From assembly GCA_965215155.1 (NCBI GenBank), contig CBDCCY010000004.1, positions 496,001 to 560,000 of the forward strand: 64,000 nt of DNA. Direction: 5' to 3'. Position numbers and translations under genes: made by a program. Positions 17,336 to 25,088 of this stretch are shown here, piece by piece. The DNA is from JAGWAJ01 sp965215155 (GTDB taxonomy: Bacteria; Acidobacteriota; Vicinamibacteria; Vicinamibacterales; UBA8438). The notes beneath the pieces were generated by a model. It was not told the origin of the DNA, did no database searches, and saw nothing but the letters and a program-made list of their open reading frames with translations. Each line of letters starts with the position of its first letter. Positions within the stretch are counted from its first letter, which is position 1.

Positions 17336-17875
17336 ATGCAGACGACAACGGCGACCTTCACAGGCGGCACCGAGGTGGAGAGAGACGAGCTGGCGGCCGA
17401 GTTCGAGACCCGCCTCGCCGAGTCGTCGACCCTCGCGTTCCGGGTGGCGTACAGCCTGCTGCGCCAGCGCGAGGACGCCGAGGACGTCGCCCAGGAGGCC
17501 TTCGCGAGGGCCCATCGCCGCTTCCGGCAACTGCGGGACCGCACGCGGTTCCGGGCCTGGCTCGTGCGCATGACGTGGCTGTTGGCCCTCGATCGCCAGC
17601 GCGGCGAGCGCCGCCGTGCGAGCCGCGACAGCGCGTGGGCGGACAGCGCACCCGACGCCGCCGCGACCGTGCCAGGACCGGTCGAGCAGCTCCGGGCCCA
17701 GGAACTGTGGCGCGCCATCGACTCCCTTCCCCCGAAGCTGCGGATGGTCCTGGTACTGGCCAACATCGAGGGACACGGCATGGACGAGGTGGCAGCGCTC
17801 GTCGGGGTCCCCCCGGGGACCGTCAAGTCCCGCCTGTTCGAGGCGCGACGCCGTCTGAAGGAGATGCTGGCGTGA
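17336..17875 (+). CDS. ECF-type RNA polymerase sigma factor
   Basis: 179 residues. Region 2: FRVAYSLLRQREDAEDVAQE, then AFARAHRRFRQLRDRTRF and RAWLVRMTWLLALDRQRGER. Region 4: LPPKLRMVLVLANIEGHGMD, then EVAALVGVPPGTVKSRLFEA, a helix-turn-helix that reads -35 elements. The start ATG follows GAGAAGGGG. The stop overlaps the GTG start of a membrane-anchored protein that is likely its anti-sigma factor, and a third gene overlaps that one, so all three are one operon. The target promoter cannot be told; autoregulation would be usual. Confidence 0.92.
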   Translation: MQTTTATFTGGTEVERDELAAEFETRLAESSTLAFRVAYSLLRQREDAEDVAQEAFARAHRRFRQLRDRTRFRAWLVRMTWLLALDRQRGERRRASRDSAWADSAPDAAATVPGPVEQLRAQELWRAIDSLPPKLRMVLVLANIEGHGMDEVAALVGVPPGTVKSRLFEARRRLKEMLA

Positions 17876-18513
17876 CGGATGATAGACGTGCGCTCCCGCC
17901 TGCCCCGCACCGAGGCGGGGACCCACTCGACCAGGAGATTCGGCGCCTCCTCGCCGTCGAACCATCAGCCGCGTTCGAGGCGGGCGTGCGGTCGCGGGTG
18001 GCGGGCGAGCCAACGCAGCACGCCTGGCCGGCAGGCCGGCTCTGGATGGCGCTAGGGGTAGCGACGGCTCTCGTGCTGGCGGTCGTCGCGTACCGGATGG
18101 TACTGCCTGCGGACACAGGCGCTGAGCCCGCCGACACGGTTGCCGGCACCGGCGATGCCGCGGGGCCGCGGGAGGACGGTTCCGCACGCGATCGCTCCCC
18201 GGCGACGACAGCGGGGCCGGCGGCGACCTCCGGACCTGCAATCGCGAACCCGCCGGTGGCAAGGCCCCCCGGGCCACCGCGGTTCACGCGCGTCGTGTTC
18301 TCGGAGAGCGAGCGGGAGGCCCTCCGGCAGTTGCTCGCCCAGGCTCGCAACCAACCGGTGATCGTACCGGCGCCGGCCGAAGCGCACGCGCCCGGCGAGC
18401 TGCCTGCTCGGCTTCCCCCTGTCACCATCCAGCCGCCGGCCGCGCTCGAGTTGCCCCCTATCACCATCGAGCCGTTGAACCTGGCTCTTCTCGACACGGG
18501 AGCAGTCGAATGA
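17872..18513 (+). CDS. Putative anti-sigma factor with one membrane segment
   Basis: 213 residues with GTGA overlap to the sigma gene. The cytoplasmic N-terminus (about 60 residues) reads GDPLDQEIRRLLAVEPSAAF and lacks an obvious zinc-binding HxxxCxxC motif. One hydrophobic segment at about 62-80 (LWMALGVATALVLAVVAYRM) is followed by a Pro/Ala/Thr-rich periplasmic part with repeats PPVTIQPPAALELPPITIEP near the end. The position directly behind an ECF sigma factor and the single-span topology suggest an anti-sigma role; no diagnostic domain is visible, so this is inference. Confidence 0.65.
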   Translation: MTDDRRALPPAPHRGGDPLDQEIRRLLAVEPSAAFEAGVRSRVAGEPTQHAWPAGRLWMALGVATALVLAVVAYRMVLPADTGAEPADTVAGTGDAAGPREDGSARDRSPATTAGPAATSGPAIANPPVARPPGPPRFTRVVFSESEREALRQLLAQARNQPVIVPAPAEAHAPGELPARLPPVTIQPPAALELPPITIEPLNLALLDTGAVE

Positions 18514-19163
18514 CACGAAGAATCACACTTGCCGTCGCCCTGGCCGCAGCCCTGGCCACGGGAGCCGCGGGACTGGCGCAGCCGTCCCCGCAACAGCAGC
18601 CCCCCCAGCAGGAGCCGGTTCCGCCGCCCCTGCCGCCGCCTCCGCCTCCCCCGCCCCCGGGGACGCCGTCCCGCGACGACGGCGTGGACCTGAGCGTGGA
18701 GGTGACCATCTCGAGGTATCAGGGGGACGAGCTCACGAGCAGCCTCCCTTATGTGCTGTCATTGACGTCCGGCCCCTCGCGCCCCGGCAGCCTGCGCATG
18801 GGCGCGGAAGTTCCCGTGCTCACCATGGCACCGCCGCAAGCCACCGACGGCGAGCCGGCGTCGGGTCTGCACGGCGGGCTGTACGACTATCGGTCCGTGG
18901 GCACGCGCATAGACAGTTTCGCTCGAAGCTTGGGCCAGGGCCGCTTCAGGGTCACCGTCAACATCAACGAGTCGTCGGTCTACGGTGGCGACGCGACGTC
19001 GACGGAGGCCTTCAGAGCACCCGGCGTGCCGGTGTTCCGGTCGTTCGAGTCGAGCAACACGTTGGTGTTGCGGGACGGACAGTCACGCCAGTACACGGCA
19101 GCCGCGGATCGCGTCACCGGCGAGAGCATCCGGGTGGACGTGGCGCTGACGGTGCTCGACTGA
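18510..19163 (+). CDS. Secreted hypothetical protein with poly-proline linker
   Basis: 217 residues; ATGA overlap with the preceding gene. Signal peptide (MTRRITLAVALAAALATG...GLAQ), then a Gln/Pro stretch with a run of prolines, then a beta-rich domain: DLSVEVTISRYQGDEL, SSLPYVLSLTSG, and DRVTGESIRVDVALTVLD at the end. I recall similar proteins in Acidobacteria encoded behind sigma/anti-sigma pairs, but no function is assigned. It is probably an exported product or sensor of the envelope-stress circuit formed by the two upstream genes. Confidence 0.75.
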   Translation: MTRRITLAVALAAALATGAAGLAQPSPQQQPPQQEPVPPPLPPPPPPPPPGTPSRDDGVDLSVEVTISRYQGDELTSSLPYVLSLTSGPSRPGSLRMGAEVPVLTMAPPQATDGEPASGLHGGLYDYRSVGTRIDSFARSLGQGRFRVTVNINESSVYGGDATSTEAFRAPGVPVFRSFESSNTLVLRDGQSRQYTAAADRVTGESIRVDVALTVLD

Positions 19164-19275
19164 CACACGATGCCGGCCACATCGAGAAGCACACGAGGGC
19201 TGCCAGGCGGCCAGGTCTCGCGTGGATGCAGGGGCGGGGGTGCTCCCATGGGACGCCTCGCGTACACTGGGCGCC

Positions 19276-19653
19276 ATGCCCAACGCCAGTGCCGTCACGA
19301 AGTTCGCGTGGAACGACATGCCGAAGGAGCGGGTCACCAACCGCATCGACCGCCGGATCGTGAGCGGCGAGAGCACCATGGTGGCGCACGTCTACCTGCA
19401 GCAGGGAGCGATCGTGCCGGAGCATTCGCACCACAACGAGCAGATCACCTACGTGCTGAAGGGGAAGCTCCGCTTCTGGGTGGGGGACGACTTCGCCGAG
19501 GTGGTGGATGTCGCCGAGGGAGAGGTGCTGCACCTGCCGTCGAACGTGCCCCACAAGGCCGAGGCGCTCGAGGAGACGCTCGACGTCGACATCTTCAGTC
19601 CGCCCCGCCGGGACTGGCTGGACCACACCGACGACTACTTCAAGGACCAGTAG
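19276..19653 (+). CDS. Cupin-domain protein
   Basis: 125 residues, a single cupin barrel. Motif 1 is IVPEHSHHNEQITYVLKGKL, with the His-x-His and Glu metal ligands; motif 2 is DVAEGEVLHLPSNVPHKAEA with the distal His. The start ATG reads MPNASAVTKF; the longer frame to 19222 has no ribosome binding site. Such small cupins bind Fe or Mn and may act as isomerase, dioxygenase or binding protein; the substrate cannot be told. A HAD hydrolase begins 26 bp downstream on the same strand. Confidence 0.88.
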   Translation: MPNASAVTKFAWNDMPKERVTNRIDRRIVSGESTMVAHVYLQQGAIVPEHSHHNEQITYVLKGKLRFWVGDDFAEVVDVAEGEVLHLPSNVPHKAEALEETLDVDIFSPPRRDWLDHTDDYFKDQ

Positions 19654-19678
19654 AGAGCGGGCCGTCCATCCACGAGCC

Positions 19679-20413
19679 ATGGCCCGATTGACCGACTACC
19701 GTGTCCTGACCTTCGACTGCTACGGCACCCTGATCGACTGGGAGACCGGGATCTGGGACGCCCTGCAGCCGTTGGTCATGAGCAGCGACGGCGCCTGCGT
19801 CACCCGCGCCGACGGCCTCCGCGCCTTCGCGCGGTGCGAGAGCCGCCAGGAGCGGGCGACGCCCGGCCTCCGCTATCCCGAGCTCCTGACCCGCGTGCAC
19901 CGGAGCATCGCGGAGACGCTGGGGCTGCGGACGGACCGTTCCCTCGACGAGGCGTTCGGCGCGTCCGTTCCCCTCTGGCCGGCTTTTCCGGACACGGCAG
20001 ACGCCCTGCGGGTACTGAAGCGTCACTACCGTCTCGTCATCCTCTCGAACGTGCACCGCGACGGCATCGCCGCCTCGAACCGGAAGCTCGGGGTCGCGTT
20101 CGATGCGATCTACACCGCGGAGGACATCGGCTCCTACAAGCCCGCCGACGCCAACTTCCGGTACCTTCTCGCCCACATCGAATCCGACCTGGGGATGGCG
20201 CGGTCCGACGTGCTGCACACGGCGCAGAGCCTGCATCACGACCACGTGCCGGCGAACCGGTTCGGGCTCGCCAACGCCTGGATCGACCGGCAGCGGCTCT
20301 CGGCGGGCGGGAGCTGGGGTGCGACGGCGCGCGTGGACCCGATGCCGTCGACGGATTTCGTGTTCTTCTCGATGGGCGAGATGGCGGAGGCGGTGGCGGC
20401 CGCGCCTCGGTAG
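19679..20413 (+). CDS. HAD-superfamily hydrolase, haloacid dehalogenase type II-like
   Basis: 244 residues. HAD motif I is LTFDCYGTLIDWE with the nucleophile Asp; motif II is VILSNVH; motif III Lys is in GSYKPADANF; the acidic motif IV region reads VLHTAQSLHHDHVPANRFG. The last segment has His residues where dehalogenases usually carry Gly-Asp, so a phosphatase or dehalogenase role is uncertain. 26 bp behind the cupin gene, so likely the same transcript. A second, more typical member is encoded at 23625-24353. Confidence 0.85.
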   Translation: MARLTDYRVLTFDCYGTLIDWETGIWDALQPLVMSSDGACVTRADGLRAFARCESRQERATPGLRYPELLTRVHRSIAETLGLRTDRSLDEAFGASVPLWPAFPDTADALRVLKRHYRLVILSNVHRDGIAASNRKLGVAFDAIYTAEDIGSYKPADANFRYLLAHIESDLGMARSDVLHTAQSLHHDHVPANRFGLANAWIDRQRLSAGGSWGATARVDPMPSTDFVFFSMGEMAEAVAAAPR

Positions 20414-20435
20414 CTGGGCAGCAAACGAGCTCCGC

Positions 20436-23141
20436 TCAGTCCACCTGCAGGGCGCGGGACACGTCCAGCCTGACGATGCGCAGGGCCGGCGCCACGAACG
20501 CAGCGGCGCAGACCGCGCTGAGCAGCAGGAGCACGCCGGCCCAGACCACTGCATCGGCGGCCAGGACGCCCGCGGCGACCCGTGCGGCGACGCGGTGGAC
20601 GACGAGGGCCAGGGCGGCGCCGCTGCCGAGGCCGGCGGCGACCACCCATCCCCCCGTCGCCAGCGCGTGACGGACGAGGGCGCCGGCGCGGGCGCCCAAC
20701 GCGGAGCGGATGGCCATCTCTCCCGTCCGTCGCACGACCAGGTAGGCGATGACGCCGTAGAGGCCGATGACCCCCAGCAGGGCGGCGACGACGCCGGAGG
20801 CACCCGCCACGGTCGCCGCCACGCGAAACGGTAGCACCGTGACATCGGCCGTCTCCCGGAGGGTCTCGGTCTTCAGAAAGAAGAGGTCCGGCTCTGTGCG
20901 ACGGAGCTCGCGGCGTATGTCGGCCGCCAGGACTGCGGCATCGCCCGCGGTGCGGGCGAGCACCGCCGCCTCCGACAGGAGCCGCTGCGAAGCGGCCAGA
21001 TGCAGGTACGGTGCCGGCGCCTCCGTGGGAAAGCGCACCTTGTAGTCGGCCGACACGCCGACGATCTCGATCTCGGGTCCGTCCCAGTCCGTCAGGCGAA
21101 ACCGCCGCCCGAGGGCGGTCCCCTCCGGCCAGTAGCGGAGGGCCATCGCCTCGCTGACGACGGCGACCAGCGGCGACGCCGGAGTGTCCGCCGTGTTGAA
21201 GGTCCGCCCGCGCAACAGCGGTACCCCGAGCGTACGGAAGTAGTCCGGTGACACGTCGGCCTTGACGATGGTCGTCCCCCGGTCGCCCGGCCCGTGATGG
21301 CCCGGAACGAGGACGGTCCGGGGGCTGAACGAGGTATCGAGGGGTGTGCGCGAGGTGAGCGCCGCCGCCTCCACCCCCGGCATCGACCGCACGCGGTCGA
21401 GCGCGTCGCGCAGGAAGCGGTCCGCCCGTTCCGCGTCGTAGCCGACCATGAACAGGTTCGTGGCGACCGCCGCGACGCGGTCCGGATCGAACCCGAGCGC
21501 GTCGCCCGCGGTCGATCCGCCCGCGCCGCGGATCGACAGGCCCGCGAGCACCAGCAGCGGGACCGTGACCGCGAGCTGCGCCGCTACGAGCGCGTCGCGC
21601 AGGAACCAGCGCCGTCCCCCGGCGTGCGCGACCGGCAATGTGCCGTTCAGGTCACGCAGCAGGCCCGGCCGCGTGGCCTGTAGCGCGGGCACCAGCGCCG
21701 CCAGCAGGCCCGCTCCCGTCGCCACCACCGCCGTGAACAGGAACGCGCGGGCGTCGAGCGGGAAGTCCAGGACGACCGACGCGATCGCGAGGGGCGACTC
21801 CACCGTGGCCAGCATCCGCAGCAGGCCCCATGCGAGCGCCAGCCCTCCCGCGGCGCCAAGCGATGCCAGGAGCAGGCCCTCGGTCACCAGTTGCCGCACG
21901 AGGCGGCGCCGGCTCGCGCCGAGGGCGAGCCGCAGCGCGATCTCGCGCCGCCGCGACACGGAGCGGGCCAGCAGCATGCCCATGACGTTGGCGCAGGCCA
22001 CCAGCACGACGATCCCGACCGCGAGCATCAGGCCCGCCGCCGCCGCGTTCACCGGGCCGCCCACCTGCGGCGGCAGTCGCACGTCGTTCGTCAGCGTCAG
22101 CGACAGACGCTGGTTCTCGTTGGATTCCGGATAGGCCGCTTCCAGGTCGGCCATGATCACGTCGAGGCTCGCGGCCGCCTGCCTCAGCGTGACCCCCTCG
22201 CGGAGCCGCCCCTTGACGAACATCCAGCGGAACCCGCGTCGCTCGAGTTGCGTCTCGCCCGGAGACGGCACCCAGGTCGAGATGCCCATCGTCGCCAGGT
22301 CGGCGATCCATGTCATCGGGATCCATAGGTCCGGCCCGGGTATCGGCGGCATGCCGTAGAACTCCGGCGGCGCCACGCCGACGATGACGTACGGGAGCGT
22401 GCGAACGTAGAGGGTCCGCCCGACCACATCCGGATCCCGACCGAACGCTCGTTCCCACAATCCGCTGGAGATCACGGCGACGCGCGGGGCCGAGGGCCGG
22501 TCGTCCTCCGGCGCCAGCAGACGGCCGCGGACGGGCCGCAGGCCCAGCAGCTCGAAGTAGTTGCCGGTCACCGTCTCGCCCGTGACGAGGCTCGTAGCCT
22601 CGTCCACGCGTGTCACGGCGGCCATCGGGGCGTGCGCGGCCATGTCCGTGAACACGTCGTTCTCCGCCCGCAGGTCCAGGTAGTCCGGATAGGAGGTCGT
22701 CGTGTACGGATCCTCGGGCCGGCCCGTCCAGACGTCGACGAGCTGCGCCGGACGTACGACGGGCAATGGTCGGAAGAGCACCGCGTCGACGACCGTGAAG
22801 ATGGTCGTGTTGAAGCCGATCGGGATGGCGAGCGACACGACCGCGGCGAGCGTGAAGACCGGGTTGCGCCGTGCGGCCCGCAGCGCGTAGCCGAGATCGC
22901 GGATCAGGTCCTCGAGCGGCCGCGTGCCGCGGGCGTCGCGAACGGCCTCCCGGATTGCCTCCGTGCCGCCCAGCCGCACGCGCGCCTGCCGTTGCGCCTC
23001 GCGCGGCAGCAGGCCCGCGCGCAGGTTCTTCTCCGTCTCCATCTCCAGGTGGAAGCGCAGCTCCGTCTCCGTCTCGGCGTCCTCGCGCCGCCGCCGGAGC
23101 AGTTGCCGGAGCCGGGCGGCCAGCTCGCGGAGCGGTCTCAC
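20436..23141 (-). CDS. ADOP-type ABC permease (duplicated FtsX/MacB permease)
   Basis: 901 residues, an 'acidobacterial duplicated orphan permease'. An N-terminal cytoplasmic prefix (PLRELAARLRQLLRRRRED, HLEMETEKNLRAGLLPREA) is followed by the first membrane helix, a large periplasmic MacB-type domain (NYFELLGLRPVRGRLL, PDVVGRTLYV), three helices, then a second copy (DYFRTLGVPLLRGRTF, GTALGRRFRLTDWDG) and three terminal helices. No ATPase is encoded beside it, as usual for this class. The GTG start (23139-23141) overlaps the stop of the PadR regulator (GTGA), so both are coupled. The transported substrate is unknown; MacB relatives drive export or mechanotransmission. Confidence 0.92.
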   Translation of the reverse strand: MRPLRELAARLRQLLRRRREDAETETELRFHLEMETEKNLRAGLLPREAQRQARVRLGGTEAIREAVRDARGTRPLEDLIRDLGYALRAARRNPVFTLAAVVSLAIPIGFNTTIFTVVDAVLFRPLPVVRPAQLVDVWTGRPEDPYTTTSYPDYLDLRAENDVFTDMAAHAPMAAVTRVDEATSLVTGETVTGNYFELLGLRPVRGRLLAPEDDRPSAPRVAVISSGLWERAFGRDPDVVGRTLYVRTLPYVIVGVAPPEFYGMPPIPGPDLWIPMTWIADLATMGISTWVPSPGETQLERRGFRWMFVKGRLREGVTLRQAAASLDVIMADLEAAYPESNENQRLSLTLTNDVRLPPQVGGPVNAAAAGLMLAVGIVVLVACANVMGMLLARSVSRRREIALRLALGASRRRLVRQLVTEGLLLASLGAAGGLALAWGLLRMLATVESPLAIASVVLDFPLDARAFLFTAVVATGAGLLAALVPALQATRPGLLRDLNGTLPVAHAGGRRWFLRDALVAAQLAVTVPLLVLAGLSIRGAGGSTAGDALGFDPDRVAAVATNLFMVGYDAERADRFLRDALDRVRSMPGVEAAALTSRTPLDTSFSPRTVLVPGHHGPGDRGTTIVKADVSPDYFRTLGVPLLRGRTFNTADTPASPLVAVVSEAMALRYWPEGTALGRRFRLTDWDGPEIEIVGVSADYKVRFPTEAPAPYLHLAASQRLLSEAAVLARTAGDAAVLAADIRRELRRTEPDLFFLKTETLRETADVTVLPFRVAATVAGASGVVAALLGVIGLYGVIAYLVVRRTGEMAIRSALGARAGALVRHALATGGWVVAAGLGSGAALALVVHRVAARVAAGVLAADAVVWAGVLLLLSAVCAAAFVAPALRIVRLDVSRALQVD

Positions 23142-23482
23142 TCCGTGCCTGCCGCCCAGTTCAGCACGCCGTTCACCCCGTTCACGGTGCGCTCCCACGC
23201 TGCCCGCTCGCGGTCGAGCTGGTCGCGCCCGGCGTCGGTCAGCGAGTAGTAGCGCGCGCGGCGGTTGTTCTCGGTGACCCGCCAGTCCGAGCGCACCCAG
23301 CCCTTCCGCTTCAGGCGCTGGAGGGCCGGGTACAGCGTCCCCTGCTGGATGGCGAACACCTCGCCGGACATCTGCTCGATGCGCTGCGCCATGCCCCAGC
23401 CGTGCATCGGCTCGATGGCCAGCGTGCGCAGCACCAGGAGCTCCAGCGTGCCCTGCAGAACGTCGGTTCGACCTGCCACCAT
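23138..23482 (-). CDS. PadR-family transcriptional regulator
   Basis: 114 residues. Typical PadR winged helix: DVLQGTLELLVLRTLAIEP, HGWGMAQRIEQMSG, IQQGTLYPALQRLKRKGWV, RYYSLTDAGRDQL. The ATG at 23480-23482 (MVAGRTDVLQG) matches the family start; the frame to 23527 would run through the operator-like dyad upstream. In Acidobacteria such regulators usually precede and repress an ADOP permease, as here with a 4-bp overlap. Confidence 0.93.
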   Translation of the reverse strand: MVAGRTDVLQGTLELLVLRTLAIEPMHGWGMAQRIEQMSGEVFAIQQGTLYPALQRLKRKGWVRSDWRVTENNRRARYYSLTDAGRDQLDRERAAWERTVNGVNGVLNWAAGTE

Positions 23483-23499
23483 CGGCTCCCGCAGCCTCC

Positions 23500-23548
23500 T
23501 TTTGATAGTCTGAATGGAGCCTGCCACAGCTTCTTCAGATTGTCAAAA
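23500..23548. promoter_or_regulatory. Large dyad operator upstream of padR-ADOP
   Basis: Left arm TTTTGATAGTCTGAA (23500-23514) and right arm TTCAGATTGTCAAAA (23534-23548) are inverted repeats matching at 13 of 15 positions with a 19-bp spacer. It lies 18-66 bp upstream of the PadR start in an AT-richer patch that also suits a promoter. Probably the PadR autoregulatory site. Confidence 0.75.
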
Positions 23549-23561
23549 AGAAAGGCCGCCG

Positions 23562-23647
23562 GGCGTGACAGCGCCGCCGGCGCGTTGGGAGCCCGCGTTG
23601 GCACGGAGCTTCCCTATGGCCCGTCTACGGCGCCGACTCCTGCGCGC
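23562..23647. repeat. Extragenic palindrome (REP-like), overlapping a stop codon
   Basis: GCGCGTTGGGAGCCCGCGTT on the left; CTACGGCGCCGACTCCTGCG on the right. The right arm encodes the last residues and TAG stop of the minus-strand HAD gene ending at 23625. Confidence 0.65.
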
Positions 23648-24353
23648 ACATGGCGTCGGCGAGGGCTGCGAAGTCCTCCACGATCAGGTCGGGCTGGTGC
23701 GGCGAGTCGCCGAAGGGACGCCGGCGCCGGTCGATGAACGCCGTGCGCATGCCGTAGGCCTTGGCGCCGATGCAGTCGAACGCGTGGTTGGCAACGAAGA
23801 GGACGCTCGTCCGGTCGACGCCGAGCCGCGCGCACGCGGCGGCGTAGGTCGCGTGGTGCGGCTTGAAGTAGCCGGCCTCCTCGACCGAGATCACCGCGTC
23901 GAAGTCGAACCCGATGTGCGGCTTCGCCGCCTCGAGCATGTCGCGGTCGCCGTTCGAGAGGATCGCGAGGCGGTAGTGCGCACGCAGGCGGCCGAGCGCC
24001 TCGAGTACGTCGGGGAACGGCTTCAGCCGCTCGATGCAGCCGACCAGCCGGCGCACCTCGTCGTGGGTGTGGTCGATGCCGGCGCGGCGCAGGACCTGCG
24101 CGACGGCGCGATGGCCGATCTGGCGGTAGGAGGTGTGGCCGCGGTCGCAGAGGGCGTCGATCATCGAGTCCTCGAAGTGCGTCCGCCGCCACCAGGTGAC
24201 GAACCGGTGGGGCTCGCCGCGCCAGCCCCTGCCGGCCAGGAACGGCGTCACCATCTCGGTCAGCCCGCCCTGCATGTCGACCACGGTGCCGTACTGGTCG
24301 AACATCAGGGTCGTGACCTCCCGGCGCAGGAGTCCGGCCATGTCGATGCTCAT
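23625..24353 (-). CDS. Haloacid dehalogenase type II-like hydrolase
   Basis: 242 residues. Motif I TLMFDQYGTVVDMQG (nucleophile Asp in FDQYGT), motif II AILSNGDRDML, motif III Lys in AGYFKPHHATY, and motif IV VLFVANHAFDCIGAKAYGM, close to the VxxHxxDxxGAxxxG of L-2-haloacid dehalogenases. Hydrolyses a carbon-halogen or phosphoester bond. The last residues (CAQESAP) and stop are encoded by an extragenic repeat arm, so the original C-terminus may have differed. Start ATG 24351-24353; another in-frame Met lies four codons later. Confidence 0.88.
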   Translation of the reverse strand: MSIDMAGLLRREVTTLMFDQYGTVVDMQGGLTEMVTPFLAGRGWRGEPHRFVTWWRRTHFEDSMIDALCDRGHTSYRQIGHRAVAQVLRRAGIDHTHDEVRRLVGCIERLKPFPDVLEALGRLRAHYRLAILSNGDRDMLEAAKPHIGFDFDAVISVEEAGYFKPHHATYAAACARLGVDRTSVLFVANHAFDCIGAKAYGMRTAFIDRRRRPFGDSPHQPDLIVEDFAALADAMCAQESAP

Positions 24354-24425
24354 CGCCGGTCATTCTGCCTGCAGTGCGCTCGTCGGGTCGAGCCTGGCCG
24401 GGCGCCGGCCATACAATGGCAGGCC

Positions 24426-25055
24426 ATGGGCACCCCGCGCATTCGCGCTCCGTTCGCGGCGCTGACGATCCTCCTGCTCGCCGCGCCGCTCGGCGCCCAG
24501 GACGCGGCGCAGCCGCGCCCGAAGGTCGCCCCGAGCGGACGGGTGACGACGAGCGTGACGTTCGACGGGCGCGTGCTTCCCGACGGCCGATGGTTCACGC
24601 TGACCCCGTCGCACTCGGGCCCGTCGCGCATCACCATCGACTACGGCCAGCCCCACGCGCGCGGCCGCGCGATCTTCGGCGCCCTCGTGCCGTACGGCCA
24701 GGTCTGGCGCCTGGGCGCGAACTGGGCCACGCGCCTGACGCTCGACTTCGACGCGCGTTTCGGCGATCTCGACGTCCCCCGCGGCGAGTACACGCTGTTC
24801 CTGCTCCCGCGCGAGAACGGCGGCGAGCTGATCGTCAGCCGGCAGACCCGCCAGTGGGGCACGGACTACGACCCGTCCTACGACTTCGGCGGGGCCCCGC
24901 TTCGCCGCCGGACGCTGGGAGAGCCCGTCCGAAGCCTCGCAATCACGCTGGAGCCGGACCTGCCGGCGGGGGAGGGCGCCGTACCGTCGGGCACGCTCCG
25001 CGTCGCCTGGGGCGAGGCGGAGTACTCCACGGACTGGCGCATGCTCTGGCCATAG
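24426..25055 (+). CDS. Secreted DUF2911 protein
   Basis: 209 residues with a signal peptide (FAALTILLLAAPLGAQ). DUF2911 hallmarks: ITIDYGQPHARGRAIFGALV, PYGQVWRLGANWATRLTLDF, DVPRGEYTLFLLPRENGGEL, and SRQTRQWGTDYDPSYDFG. The family is common in Bacteroidetes and Acidobacteria; function unknown. Divergent from the HAD gene and convergent with the sigma/synthetase fusion 33 bp downstream. Confidence 0.9.
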   Translation: MGTPRIRAPFAALTILLLAAPLGAQDAAQPRPKVAPSGRVTTSVTFDGRVLPDGRWFTLTPSHSGPSRITIDYGQPHARGRAIFGALVPYGQVWRLGANWATRLTLDFDARFGDLDVPRGEYTLFLLPRENGGELIVSRQTRQWGTDYDPSYDFGGAPLRRRTLGEPVRSLAITLEPDLPAGEGAVPSGTLRVAWGEAEYSTDWRMLWP

Positions 25056-25088
25056 CGCGCCCCGACCGCCGAGCCTCGAGCGTCGCGG

